Notes under the pieces: generated by a model
Seen by the model: the letters and a program-made list of their open reading frames with translations, nothing else
Told to the model about the DNA's origin: nothing
Database searches by the model: none
In this document: one piece after another, positions 11,201 to 23,000 of the stretch
Layout of the letters: every line of letters starts with the position of its first letter
Numbering within the stretch: the first letter of the stretch is position 1
Assembly (NCBI RefSeq): GCF_037392515.1
Contig: NC_090282.1
Span: forward strand, 56,134,843 to 56,198,842
Length of the DNA stretch: 64,000 bases
Direction of reading: 5' to 3'
From: Haliotis asinina
Taxonomy: Eukaryota; Mollusca; Gastropoda; Lepetellida; Haliotidae
Translations under genes and position numbers: made by a program

Positions 11201-12398
11201 TCAGAAACCTGTTTGAAGTGCCTCCTGCACACCATGCCAAAGTGAACCGTTGTGGGGGTTTCTGCTATTCAGCACATCTATACTCAGTAACTTCAGTATA
11301 CTTGCTCTGCCAGACCGACTACAACCACTCTTCCTTTTGCTCAACTTTGCTTCAAATCTTTTCCTACAAACACAACATGGCCGTGCAATCACCACATATG
11401 TACTCTTTCTGAATAGAGATGAACAAATCCTATAAAATATGAAGCTGAAGTTGTCCAAATAGATGTGCAGTAATATTGTTTGGCACAAGCTTTACTATGC
11501 AGTACACTATGGTAACAATAATCAAATCGGACTGATTTATTGAACCATGCAGTTTTGTATAAGATAACATCATCATTACAGAAAACGCACTGTACCTTGC
11601 ATCAGGATCATACAGTAAAGGATCAATGTGATCTCCCATTTCCCTCCTCAGCATTCGTTCCACCAGGCCAACAGCGTCGTCCTCGCAGTCTGGGTTCAGT
11701 TCATCACAACTTACACCAGTCAGTCTCCCCACGGCTCGGAAATCGTCTACAGTCACCCCGGGTAACACACTTGAGTGGAGAAACTGGCGGACCACCTTAC
11801 ATAATTGCTTCTTATTCTTCTCCCTGATCAAATGGCCTCTGGTTCCTATGATGCCTGTTTTGGGGGACGGGTTACTGTTTTGCTGGTCTTTTTGCAATGG
11901 ATCTGTTGGTGGCGATGCAAGTTTGTCGGCGTCTAAAGTTCCATGGACAACCATTGTTTCCGATCTGTCGGTCTCGATGTCTCCATCCTGCTGTTGATTG
12001 TATTGTAACAAAGTGATGTCTGTTTGCTGTTGACGTTGGTGTTGCATAGAATGTAACGTAGCTATGTATGTTTGCTGTTGAAGCTGATGTTGTTTGGATT
12101 GCAGTCTACCTTTGTCTGGATGCTGTTGATGTTGTTGTTGCTGTTGTTGTTGTTTGAATTGTAAACTGGCATTGCCCGTTTGGCTGTGGTTGTCATCTTG
12201 CTCTCTATATTCAAATAATTCTGCATTGTCAGCAATTAGTGCAAGTAACTGCATCAGGTCGGATCTCAGTCCAACGTGTTGTTGCCTTTGACGATCGAGT
12301 TCCGTCTCTATCAGTGATCTCTGGGTAAGTATTTCCCGCTCAATGGAAGCAAATCTCTGTCTAATCCTTGCATGATATTCACCTTCCAAGCTCCCCAT
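3611..12398 (-). CDS. Gene A: vWA - MIB/HERC2 x2 - WWE protein (15 exons, 805 aa)
   Basis: Hand-assembled minus-strand gene. Exons 5' to 3': 12398-11591, 11031-10912, 10754-10632, 9896-9825, 9714-9596, 9224-9120, 8887-8798, 8094-7987, 7581-7383, 6993-6850, 5783-5701, 5541-5471, 5252-5179, 4850-4687, 3748-3611. All introns are GT-AG, and the exon lengths keep one frame to a stop at 3611-3613. Exon lengths and intron phases match genes B and C, which is the best evidence that the model is right. Order: coiled coil/polyQ, vWA, helical linker, two MIB/HERC2 domains, WWE. Exon 5 uses a weak donor (GTTTAG), and the exon 1 donor (GTGCGT) was chosen over a nearby GTACAG because only it keeps frame. 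No signal peptide or membrane segment is seen, so it is probably intracellular. Function is unknown; a ubiquitin/ADP-ribose adaptor is inferred from the domains alone. Confidence 0.8.
4072..4700. repeat. 49-bp minisatellite overlapping the exon 14 donor of gene A
   Basis: About 13 copies of a unit near 49 bp ('ctttacataccactgtttat', then 'gtccgtctaccatagactgt'), more diverged toward the 3' side (4470-4660). On the minus strand the unit contains the CAGTGGTATGTAAAG sequence that forms the end and donor site of gene A exon 14, as well as a GTTACAG block also found in that exon. The array therefore starts on the exon/intron boundary, as does the 90-bp array of gene C, but from a different exon and an unrelated sequence. 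Confidence 0.9.
5471..7581 (-). CDS. Gene A exons 9-12: two MIB/HERC2 domains
   Basis: Exons 7581-7383, 6993-6850, 5783-5701 and 5541-5471. The first domain begins with LGSRVVRGPDWMWDNQD and ends with VWVLWDNGFSNVYRCG. The second begins with IDIGVEVERGSDW, continues with NQDGGPGSCGVVIR and ends with VRWSNGRIHEYRFGEDNKFD. These are the hallmarks of MIB/HERC2 domains (RGPDWxWxxQDG, GTV, and a closing VxWxNGxxxxYRxG), known from Mind bomb and HERC2 ubiquitin ligases, where the Mind bomb copies help bind substrate. Each domain is split by an intron at the same place in all three paralogues. Confidence 0.85.
6040..6800. repeat. Degenerate long-period repeat rich in gaccttgacatgaaa motifs
   Basis: About four diverged copies of a unit near 170 bp occur in a gene A intron. 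Shared blocks are 'tgaccttgacatgaaact', 'ggcaccttccctagtagtct' and 'aacggttcttgagatatc'. Similar sequences are common interspersed repeats in marine invertebrate genomes, to my memory. Short open frames across it are not genes. Confidence 0.65.
7083..7290 (-). repeat. Abalone-type interspersed repeat, reverse copy in a gene A intron
   Basis: Reverse-orientation copy with 'aagaggcgactaacgtgatc' and 'gttgatcactggttcagact'. Confidence 0.8.
7987..9224 (-). CDS. Gene A exons 6-8: helical linker between vWA and MIB domains
   Basis: Three phase-0 exons (9224-9120, 8887-8798, 8094-7987; 35, 30 and 36 codons) follow the vWA core. They contain the conserved segment DPLVWVPAGDANK, a helical stretch (EFLQQMASASLGTY) and a Leu/Ile-rich helix (NARIIDRVIDAFGLDL). 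The equivalent exons of gene B have 34, 30 and 35 codons and those of gene C 35, 28 and 40, with the motif xWVP/xFVPxG shared by all. The first of the three may be the last strand and helix of the vWA domain. I do not recognise the remaining part as a known domain. Confidence 0.75.
8145..8680. repeat. Composite of type-3 SINE pieces in a gene A intron
   Basis: Pieces 'gttatatttgggattactct', 'caggttaagtggctgacttt' and 'gaccactttctaaatggcat' recur in mixed orientation, as at 55095-55640. One 'gaccactttctaaatg' piece occurs twice. Confidence 0.7.
9596..11031 (-). CDS. Gene A exons 2-5: von Willebrand factor A domain
   Basis: Four exons (11031-10912, 10754-10632, 9896-9825, 9714-9596) encode a vWA fold, roughly residues 275-414. 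The first strand carries a full MIDAS signature, VLCVDSSESIG (DxSxS). The second exon has VALVTFGGRPRVLHHLTNDY, the third LGGHSPLLQGLLYSL (the usual GGT position reads GGH), and the fourth PPRIVFITDGHASN, the typical xxTDG strand. vWA domains of this type bind protein partners through a metal ion; the intact DxSxS suggests that metal binding is kept here. The same four-exon layout is present in B and C with equal or in-frame-variant lengths. Confidence 0.85.
11591..12398 (-). CDS. Gene A exon 1: coiled coil, polyQ tract and helical segment
   Basis: This 808-nt exon starts at the first ATG of a long open frame, which is not preceded by an obvious acceptor. Residues 1-60 are charged and heptad-like (EREILTQRSLIETELDRQRQ), suggesting a coiled coil. 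Residues about 75-145 are Gln/His-rich, with a run of seven Gln and repeated blocks of about 25 residues. A helical stretch at about 195-265 (KKQLCKVVRQFLHSSVLPG ... EMGDHIDPLLYDPDARY) precedes the vWA domain and takes the position of the short helical exon just before the vWA in genes B and C. Gene A has no counterpart of the conserved N-terminal domain of B and C; either it was lost or more 5' exons exist that I could not find. Confidence 0.75.
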
Positions 12399-12535
12399 TA
12401 CTGACCTGTCAGGCGGCCTAATGCTCTATTCCCTATACACATGGAATTATTTTCCAGTTCGAATTATCACTACTACACAGAATGACATGTTCAGGTATCT
12501 GAAAATGTAAAAAGCATGAAAACATTCATGTAGTG

Positions 12536-12668
12536 TGAGTTTAGTTTTACGCCGCCCTGGGCAATATTCCAGCAGTATCACTTCGGGGGACATCAGAAAT
12601 GAGTTTCACATATTGTACCTATGTGTGGAATCGAACTCGGCGTGACAAGCAAACGCTTTAACGACTTA
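12536..12668 (-). repeat. tRNA-derived SINE (clover-arm type 1)
   Basis: The plus strand reads 'gtgtggaatcgaactcggcg' and 'caaacgctttaacgactt', the reverse complement of tRNA-like B and A box promoter sequences. The other end is 'ttagttttacgccgcc', shared with the abalone-type repeat. Confidence 0.7.
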
Positions 12669-12852
12669 CAAACCAGTGTGGTCAGTCTACTATAACGATC
12701 TAAAGTGGAAACTATCAATTAGTTTATCTGTAAAATGTGTAAATATAAAATTGTATTTGGTCCTTGACGTGTATTCCATGTACACGTGTACACTATCATG
12801 CATGCGATACTTTAGATCATACTTAATTTACCCCAATGGAGAGGTTTTACAT

Positions 12853-12855
<3 letters not shown>

Positions 12856-12920
<65 letters not shown>
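12856..12920. repeat. (GA)n microsatellite
   Basis: A pure AG/GA dinucleotide run, preceded by a short CA run, in the A-B intergenic region. It gives Arg-Glu runs in overlapping open frames that I regard as non-coding. Confidence 0.97.
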
Positions 12921-12921
<1 letters not shown>

Positions 12922-13714
12922 ATATCATCAGATCGGACCAGAAGCGGTATACTTCATAACATTTCTGGCGCACGAGTTATCTCCCTTCCCGCCAGACTCG
13001 CTTTACTTCATACTGCCTTCAACAATAAGTCGTACCTTATTTACCAATCCCAGTGGAGGCAGGGGGGCTCACATTCTAAGACACTGCAACACGGACTTAT
13101 TGTACGCGCGGGTAAGCATTTGTGTACGCCTATTTCAACACAGATATCGAAAATTTAACTCACAATCTGTTTTCCAACACGAAGCCTCCATTACCCCATT
13201 TTCATTTCAGGGTGGGTTTTCCCAGTCGGCTAAACATGACCGTGACATGGCAGTTGACACATCAGGCTGACTTGGCAAGCGTTCAACATCCGGGTACTGT
13301 CGCACAAGTACTTTGCGCGACAGTGAGCTGAGGAGTCAGCTGACCTAGAAGCAGCACAATGACTAAAACGAAACAAGGGTTAATCAGAGCTTTGTATTGT
13401 AAGTCAAATCGACAACAGGAAAATAACGTTGTGCAACTTTACCCCAGAGTATACTGTATATTTCCTCTTCATGTGTTTGTGTGGTTCCTTTGTTATATAA
13501 GAGCACTTGTCATTAAAACAAGAAAACATAAGTTCAGTTGAAAACATATGTGAACATAACGAACATGAAGTGCCCATTTCATTTACATGTGCATGTATAT
13601 TCTCGGGGAATGTTTAATTCAAGAAAATCCTTTGAATGTTGGACATTTTATCATAGTTTACCGTTGGCTGATAAGATGAAGTCATCGGAGTGACCTTGTT
13701 CCGAATCTTATTCG

Positions 13715-13985
13715 ACCCCGTGAAGGTCCCGGGTAGAATAGGCCTTCAGAATCCCATGCTTGTCATAAAAGGCGACTATGCTTCTCGTAAGTGGCGACTA
13801 ACGGGATCGGGTGGTCAGGCTTGCTGACTTGGTTGGCACATATCATCGGTTCCCAATTTCGCAGATCGATGCTCATGTTGTTGATCACTGGATTGTTTGG
13901 TCCAGACTCGATTATTTACAGTCCGCCGCCATATAGCTGGAATATTGCTTAGTGCGGCGTAAAACTAAACTCACTCACTCACCCA
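13715..13985 (-). repeat. Abalone-type interspersed repeat, reverse copy, near full length
   Basis: Reads from the 'gtgaaggtcccgggtagaat' tail to the 'aactcactcactcaccc' start. It is followed at about 13986-14110 by a block also found, in the same order relative to a repeat tail, at 20826-20945. Confidence 0.85.
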
Positions 13986-14883
13986 TGCGTGTTATAAGAC
14001 TGTACTTAAGTGTCAACACTGGTCGTAATTCACGTCACTGTCAAGTTACATTCAACATAACTAAATTACACTGTGCTTCCATTTTCACAAACAATATCAC
14101 AAGACCGTGAAGATCCGGGTTATACTCCTGCGTGTCACTTGACTGCAGAGGCAGTCCGTATAGACAATAAGGACTGTGTTTATGACTACCAATTTTGAAT
14201 TTTAAAATTTTGCATTCCCTTGCATTGAACTGCAAGAATCATGACAAGACAAACATGTAAAAACTCTTTCATATTTTGTATTACTTTATTCTTCAAACCA
14301 TACACATAAACAATAAGAAAAACATTTACATTATTAGAATCTAGTAAATGATGAAGTATGTTACGGAAGATCCAGTGATTGACATTATGAGTATCTTTGG
14401 GTACTGACTACCGATTTTTTGTTTGGTTGCTTTCATTTTGTAACTCTGACAGTAAAACATTGGCAGTTTCATAATACACATGCAATATTTTGTCCGTAAA
14501 CTAGAACCATACCTTCAACCATTGGTCACTACTTCGTTCAGAATAATTTATGACTAGTTTTGAATGGAAAGACGCATTTAATTTTAGAATGGTACTTATG
14601 GGGAATAATCACTGAGAGATTGTGAAACATTTGGTTTGACAGGTTGTGATCTCAGTTGCGGAACATTAGATCGAGTAATTACGAAGCTGTTGTAAAATGA
14701 TCTTGTACCTAAAGGAAAAGATTGTTAGAACTTTTAAAACTACTTTAATTCAATTAATTAAATCTGAAAACACGACTTGTCACAAGCATCACAATATCAT
14801 GACCAGTACTGTAGAATATGGCAATATACAATACACACGAATTTGGTGTACACACACAGGTAGGATATGTGCATTACAGTTAG

Positions 14884-15018
14884 CTAGTGAGTGAGTGATT
14901 ATGGTTTCACGCCGCTTTGAGAAATATTCCAGCAATATCACGGCCCATGTGGGGAATCGAACCCGGGTCTTCGGCATAATGAGCTAACGCTTTAAACACT
15001 AGGTCACCCCACCAACCC
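14884..15018 (-). repeat. tRNA-derived SINE (type 1)
   Basis: Contains 'gtggggaatcgaacccgggt' (reverse B box) and 'gctttaaacactaggtcacc' (reverse A box), with the 'agtgagtgagtgattatggt' tail. Confidence 0.75.
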
Positions 15019-15217
15019 TATATATATGTGACTAAACACACAGATCACAGTTCATCGTCAGGTATTCGGCACATATGGCGCACCATGAATTAACTGTGCC
15101 TTCATCAAAAGAGTCATGAAAACAACGACCATTTTGACGTTGATGGCGTGTATGTAATACGCCGAGAGCTGAGCGCTGACTATTTCCCGTACCCAACATT
15201 GTACACAGGAGTATAGA

Positions 15218-15765
15218 TGTGAGTGAGTTTCGTTTTACGTTGTATTTCAGCTATATGGATGCGGTCTGTATAAAACAGAGCATGGACCAGACAACCCAGT
15301 GACCAACAGCATGAGCATCGATCTTGTCAGTCTTTTTCCTTTCTTTTTTTCTTTCATTCAAATCAGTAGTCATAAGTACTCAAAATACATAATGGAACAG
15401 CACAAGTACACAAGCACAAGTAAGACAAGTTTAATTTAAACATGCTCAAATACAGTCACGGTGCCCACGCATGTGTCCACAGATTCAACATTTACCAATG
15501 ACGATGAAGAGAAGCACCATCTCCATGTTACCCGTTAAGATCCGGGTTAGAGTACTGGTCTTCAGTAACCAAGGCTTGTAGAAGGAAGCGACTAACGGGA
15601 TCGTGTGGTGAGGCTCGCTGACATGGTTGGCATATATCGCCGATTCCCAATTACGCAGATCGATGCTGTTATTGTCTGGTTCGTGCTCCATTATTTAGAC
15701 AGCCATGACACAGCTGAAATATTTGAGTAAAGCTAAATTCCATCACTCGCTCACTCACTCATTCC
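15218..15765. repeat. Two abalone-type repeats in opposite orientation
   Basis: A truncated forward copy (15218-15326) faces a reverse copy (about 15530-15765), separated by about 200 bp of T-rich and other sequence. Together with the rest of 12400-15970 this is intergenic repeat DNA between genes A and B. Confidence 0.8.
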
Positions 15766-15972
15766 CATGTTAGAGTGATCATTCACTCTGCTCCACATGA
15801 TTGTCAGATTGTATAGTACGTTTCAGGTAAATACTTCTGGTTTGTGAATCAGTGCAAGTGGCACACACCAGAACTATGCATGGCTGTACATAGCAGGGGC
15901 AGCAATAAACGCCTTATTCAGCTGTACACTATATGTTTAGCAGATGAATACAGACGATGGAATTTGATAATA

Positions 15973-17005
15973 TTACAGGGACATGGAGGTAGCTGCCCCA
16001 GGATCGCCAACATTAGCTCCGATATTTAGAAACGCATACAAGTCATCTGTTTCTTGCTGCCTTCCATATACCACAGTTCGTGCTCCATCATGCTGAAAGA
16101 CAAGAAAACAATATTGCTATGAGCAACATGAAATACCACAGCTAGAATTGAAATGTACATTGAACTGAGGTTAAACAATACTGCATATGTTCTGTGCTGT
16201 GCGATAGTCATTGGTCGAAACCAAATGATATACACACTGGTCTGTACCTGTTACTATACACACTGGTCTATACCTAATGATATACACACAGATCTACCTG
16301 ATGTTATACACACTGGTCTATACCTAACATCGATTGAACGATATCTTTTCGTTTCTACAATCGATTAACTGATATAGCTCGATGCATCGTTACAGCCCTT
16401 ATTTACCACAAAAAAAACAAGAATATATCTCACCGATTCGTCGAACATTGTGTACCATACCGCCACACACTGACTTCTCGATCATCGGATCCTTTTTGTA
16501 TACCACCCTGAAACTGAAACAAATCAACAAATCATTTTAAAATAAAACCTGCCACTCGAACTGCAGTAAATATGTGTGAGTGAGTGAGAGAGAGAGTGAG
16601 TGAGTGTGTGTGTGTGTTTAAGGCACTCCACTCTAGTGTACAGTCTCGTACCTTTTCCCATCCTTCTGTATCAAGCACGACCCCTTTCCGTTCCTCTGAA
16701 ACTCTTTTTCCAGTTTTTGAGACGTCTTCACGTCGTAAAGTGTCCACGTACCAGAGTTGTCACACCACTCCCAAGCTGCAAAGAACATGGAGTGTATATT
16801 GGTGAAAGTAAGGGATAAAGCAAGGTATTGAGGTTCGAGGTGTACACAGTTCCGTTTAAACAATGAATGCTATTATGCTATTGCACAATATTGTACGATA
16901 TGGTAGGGTATCGATTACAGGTACATACCAACCACTGTAGGAACGGAATCAGCTGTTGCTGGAACGGGGCTAGGTTTGCTAGGAGGTGTTTCAAAATCTG
17001 GTTTG
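15973..17005 (-). CDS. Gene B exons 23-26: Pro-rich linker, WWE domain, C-terminus
   Basis: Exon 23 (17005-16929) is a Pro-rich linker (ETPPSKPSPVPATADSVPTV). Exon 24 (16775-16652) carries the WWE core AWEWCDNSGTWTLYDVKTSQ and GSCLIQKDGKR. Exon 25 (16507-16434) supplies the final strands, VVYKKDPMIEKSVCGGMVHN and VRRI, matching the WWE ending. A second AG 6 nt upstream of exon 25 would add two residues (NAGNAG-like choice). The last exon is uncertain: the chosen acceptor at 16082 gives a 37-residue tail ending DPGAATSMSL, while the AG at 16093 would end the protein at once. A GA-rich simple repeat (16576-16618) lies in the intron just after exon 24. Confidence 0.7.
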
Positions 17006-20000
17006 CTGGAAATGTATTTAAAATAATAGACATCCAATTTGATCTAATTAAATCTATAAGTATTCGTAATTACTCATAACATTAACAATAAACAATAACG
17101 TAAAATAAAAGCACAATTCCATGTGCGGCAATATACATTGTAGGTAGGGAATAAGAGTGTTGAACATTTAGGTCTTCTCAACAATTATGCAAATGGTAAC
17201 TAGACTATAATATGGAAGGTAATCTTGTCCATTACAGGTAGGTACGGATGGTAACTTTGTACAGTATAAATGGAAAGTTTGTACAGTATGGGTGGTAATA
17301 CTGAACAGTATGAATGGAACGCTTGCACAGTATGGATGGTAACTTGTACAGTATAGATAGTAAGTTTGTACATTCTATAAGCTGTTTTGCAAATTACGCA
17401 AGGTAGTTACTTTAACGAAATCGTTAGGTATTACTCAAGAATACGGTGAGTGAGTTTAGTTAACGTCGCTTTTAGCAAAGTTCCAGCAAAATAACGGACA
17501 TTTCTGACAGTGGAAATGTATACGGCTTGTGATACTGTTAGTTTTCCCTTGCATTGATTTTATTATTCAATGCCAATATTGTCACACTCTGAGTCATGGA
17601 TCTATCCAAGATTTTTTACTTCGTATTACTTCAAGGCAGGGTGATTCCTGTCGCCTGAAACTGGTCAATATGACAGAGTCCAAGGCTGGATATATGACAT
17701 CAAACGTCGCCACAACAGGATAAGCTTCACTCACCAAATTTCCAGGTCGAAGCGTCCATCATAGCCATAATTGTATGGATAAATCATATCAGTAACAAAC
17801 CATCGCACCTGAAAAAAAAACACACGATAGGTATCTAATGAATCTTACACTAACGCCATGACATTACAGATAGTGATGGCTAGAATAAACCGTATGTTCT
17901 GATATCTGCTGGGAATTATCAACCACTGATGGTCTAAATAGCGTACAATGAAATATACTTACCTTGACTTTTCCCTCCGGAGATTTCCGGATCACTACCC
18001 CATGATTTCCAGGTCCTCCATCTTGGTTTCCATACGTCCAACCAGGTCCTAAGAATAACACAAAGTCACAATACTCCACACACCTGTAATTACCAACATA
18101 TTACTCTGATTAATATCGCTGTACGCTTATTGTGATACAGTTACTGTCTTGATTATTGTGTGAAAATATCCGTTGATGTCTACACTGGTCATCTTGTTGC
18201 CTACCTCTTTGGACCTTGTTCCCTATTTCAATGAGTTCATCATCGCATAGATACCGCGCAATGTCTGTCACTAACAGGTCGTAGAGGTCATCGTATCCGT
18301 ATCGATATCTACAGCAGGTGGAGTTGAAGTCCCACAACACCCAGACCAAATCTAAAATATACATGACAGACGTCTTCAACATGCCTATGTTTGGAGAATG
18401 ATCCTATCTCAGTTACCTATATACTATTATATATGAAATAGAAATTCATATTATAGACAATACTATAGTCTCCACAGGCCATCTCATCGTCTGCCATAAA
18501 CACCTCAATCATTCACGATTTTGTTCATCATCGCATAGTTTGATAACAAATGGAAAGCAAAGTAAATCCATCCTGTTAAATACTATGTAACTTTACCTAT
18601 GTAAAAACAACAGGCCATCTCAAATGGGAAGAAATATCCAGACATTCCTAGAATGAATGGAAGAATATAACTTTAATGCTCCATAGACGTACACAGAGTG
18701 TAAGTTTGAAATATTTCCAATACAAGATCATTCAGAGTATTTTAACAACTAATACTTATTTACATGAGATTGGAATTAGGGAATCACATTGTGCACTTTT
18801 GTAAACAGGTACGAGAGTCTGTATGACACCTATTGTTTGAGTGTAGATTTGTAAAGACAGTGTGGACAGAATTGTCCTCATGGCTCGGCATACTGGACTG
18901 AGGACAAATTGAATTAGCACTAGAAAATATATTATTCGGTTTTAAGAGGAAAAATAACCAACATCTAAACATTATCCGCTTAATAGTAAATATTTACACT
19001 ATGAGCAGAGTTAAAGTTAAACCAAACTTTCACCACATCAAAAACTGAGATCAAAAGATACTACAAATCATGAAGGCTAACTTCTTTATATTTTGCACAT
19101 CTCGCCACACTCTCCTAGCACAATAGTATGCAATATGCACAGTTTACCCAAATTGAATATGGTCTCGGACCTATTATTATATGATACTATATTATCATTA
19201 ATGAGATATTATCACCACTCACATAATGATCACTGTACAATTCCATGACAGTGACTTGAATGCTGGTTTGTATATATGCATGTGTGTGCGCTACTAAATT
19301 GCCTGTTATATGCAAGCTTACCCAGACCTACTGTGGCCAACATGGAATAATTAAAGGATAGCGTACTAATATTCCAGCTATATGGCGGCGGTCTGGACCA
19401 GACAACCCAGTGATCAACAGCATGACCATCGATCTACGCAAATGGGAACCGATGACATGTGTCAACCAAGTCAGCGAGCCTGACCACCCGATCCCGTTAG
19501 TCGCGTCTTACGACAAGCATAGTCGCCTTTTATGGCAAGCATGGGTTGCTGAAGGACCTGTTCTACCCCGGACCTTCACTGGTCCTTTGCGTTTAGAGTA
19601 TAAACCAGAGACTGGACGGATGACAATCAATACACCGTGTTTCATTTAGGTATTCATGTTCAACTGAGGCATTTATTCCAGTTTCATTTACGCACTATAC
19701 TGATAGGCAAGTCACTGCCGATAAAGTGTGATATTTTGTAATGTACTGACTGTCTTCCCTAGCATGGTTGATCACAGTCCCGGGGCCTCCACTGTCCTGG
19801 TCACCCCACTTCCAGTCAGGACCCCGACAGACCCTCGTCCCAAGGGCAAGCAGATCCTTCTTCTCTCGGACGCGTTTGAACTCGTTTGGTTCCATGTTAT
19901 CATCATCATCATCACAATCATCAGCTCCCGTGTGTGTGTGGTCTAGCTTCCTCTTCACAGCTTCCACTATGGCGGACTTAACAAATACAATGGAAGATAC

Positions 20001-23000
20001 GATTAATATGCCTCTAGGTGACTGATTACTCAAGCTGTCACGGTATGCGAGTCTGGAAGTGAAACTACTTGGAGCGCACAGAAAAGATGGACTATCCCAA
20101 AGAAAATCCGGTAACACTTAACCAGTAAGTGATGACCTACAAATGATTCATAAACGGTTTACTAATGAAAAAAAGACACACCATTTAAATATCTTGAATA
20201 GCAGAAATGCACGCATAGACAGTTGTTCTATGCTCCGGAAACAAACAATGCTTCCAATTCTACCCTTCCTCCCGTGAAATGAAAGGTATCATTAAACCTT
20301 CATATCTTTTATTATAATACACGATGTCTTCACCAACCTTTTCCTCAGGATCCATGTCTCCGAGCAGGGCTTCTGCTACAGTATCTATATTGCTAGACTC
20401 AGAGCCCGTTTTCACACATATCAGGATCTTTCCTATGCTTCCCTGGTAAAACAGCAATAATAGACAGAGTTACAAGTAACATTATCAAGAGAATGAGTGA
20501 GTGAGTTTAGTTTTACGCCGCACTCAGCAATATTCCAGCTATATGGCGCGCGGTCTATAAATAATCGAGTCTGGACCAGACAATCTAGTGATCAACAACA
20601 TGGGCATCGACCTGCGCATTTGTTAAGCAAGTCAGCGAGCCTGACCACCCGATACCGTTAGTACAAGCATTGTTGCCTCTTATGGTAAGCATGGGCTGCT
20701 GAAGGCCTATTCTACCCCGGAACCTTCACGGGTCCATTATCAGGACAATCAAACAGAACAGGAAATTCCATGCTCACCATGAACATTTGCAGGTATGAAG
20801 ATATTTGAAGTTTTCAGTGGTACGGATTTTGCAAAGCTGTACTTAAGTGTCAGCAACGGTTGTAATTCATATAGCTGCAAGTTACATTCACCATAACTAT
20901 TTACACTGTGCTTGCATTTTTACAAAGAAATTGTCATTTCACAAGACCCGTGAAGATCCGGGTTAGAATTGATTTTCAGGAACCCATGCTTGTCGTAAAA
21001 GGCGACTAACGGGATCGGAGGAAGAGGCTCTGTGACATGGTTAAGCCATGTCGTCGTATCCAATCTGCTTATGCTTGATGCTGGTACTGTTGATCACTGG
21101 ATTGCTTGGTGCAGACCACAGGAATATTGGTGAATGCAGCATAAAGCTAAATTCAATCATGCACGTTATATAATAATAAGTGAATTTGTAAAGCGCTAAA
21201 TTTTGCGCCGAGTGCATGCTTAAAGCGCTAATCACTAACATGACAGGGTTTGTTTTTTTTCTAAAAGCAGGATCCACTATGTTCAACGTTTCTTGGCAAT
21301 CTTTATTTTCAGGGCGAGACAATCTGTCATATACCTGGATTCTGTAGTTCCTGCAGAGTCTCGATATGCTGTTACATTCCACCACCTCTCCGTGTCCAAG
21401 TTTGGCAAGCGACTTCAAAAATCCCTGAAATTAACAGTATATTTTCATATTTGATTCGTTTAAAGAGTTCCTATGATTCAGTTGTAATACGTAAACTGAT
21501 AACGTACAACCCGTGGGTGACCAGACATCTGACATGCCATCACCTCCGTATCGAGACATCTTCACTCGTTGTAGCCATGTGAGGAATCGAACCCGGGCCT
21601 TTGGCATGACGAGCGAACGCTTCAACCACTAGGTTACCCTTCCGCCCCCGAATGATAAACTGATTGTAAGCAAATACATTTCAGTAAAGACGTGAAAGTT
21701 CTTAAGCGTATTTCTGACAACTGACAATCGCAGATTTGGTAATGTAAACTTAGACAGGATGGTGATCACATGTTATGTTGAAGCAACGTTTTCCGATGCA
21801 GATAAACAGTGACAGAACATTTTTTTACTCACTCTGTCCGCCTTTCCCACTGGGACCCATGCAATCGGATGAGGAGCGGAACTGTTATTCTTCGGCAGGA
21901 ATTGTTGGACAAGCTGAATCAGCTTAACCTTGGTCTGGAGAAAATACACAAATAAGCTATATCTCCCCACATCTAAGTGAGTGAGTGGGTGAGTTCAGTT
22001 TTACGCCACTCTCAGCAATATTCCAGCTATATGACGGCGGTCTGTAAATAATCGAGTCTGGACCAGACAATCCAGTGATCAACAGCATGACCATCGATCT
22101 ACGCAAATGGGAACCGACGACATGTGTCAACCAAGTCAGCGAGCCTGACCACCCGATCCTGTTAGTCGCCTCTTTCGATAAGCATAGTCACCTTTTATGG
22201 CAAGCATGGGTTGCTGAAGGTTTAGTCTACCCCGGACCTTCACGGGTCCAGGGCGCTTGGGTTATCAGGGGGAATGATATGCCTGCTTTGACTGCTATGG
22301 GTGAGGCAGTGAGGCTGACCCCCCAATCTCGTTAGTCGCCTTTTACGAGAAGCACGTGGGTCCGTTCTAAACCGGATCTTCACGAGTCTCACGCAGAGAG
22401 AAGGAAATAGGATATCAATAGTATATGTTTTCTTCCTTTTAAGTATAAAGTATTAAGTATGACATTATAAATCGTGAACAAATAATACGGAAGTGTGAGT
22501 CTTGAAAACGTCTCCAGGAGCAATGGCAGTTGCTCTTACTTCATGGTCCGAGCTCCATCCATCTGAGCCTATCCAACTAGCATAGTTTGTTGCTATTCCA
22601 TCTGTTATGAAAATAACCCGAGGACGGATCTTGTGCTCGTCACCAATATTTAAGATACCACCTGAAATCAAAAGGAATCTTGTAAGTCTTGCCATAACCC
22701 TATTTCGTGCAAAATATGTATAGTATTTTGTTATGGGTTGAATTAATATCATACTGGATGCAATACACTGAATATAACATGAAAGTATAATTATACATAC
22801 CCCGGCCTTTCACTGCTGCAGCACAAACAAGGAGCGCTTCGAATATTGGACTTCGGCCACCGAACTTAAGATTATCTGAAACATAATTATTTAAAATCAG
22901 CAGAATCAGTTTTCATTGAACTTAAAGACCCGTGTGTTGTGTTTAGTCACGGTATGGATGAAATATTGCTGAGTCTAAATTGTAACTCACTCACTCTTTT

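Noticed and set aside
12676-13270. Two overlapping plus-strand frames of 160 and 144 codons with Arg-Glu runs
   Set aside because: Opened by the GA repeat; no domain, no splice context and mutually overlapping.
16333-16398. Terminal sequence of a hAT-type element
   Set aside because: Only a short resemblance; no partner terminal repeat or transposase found nearby.
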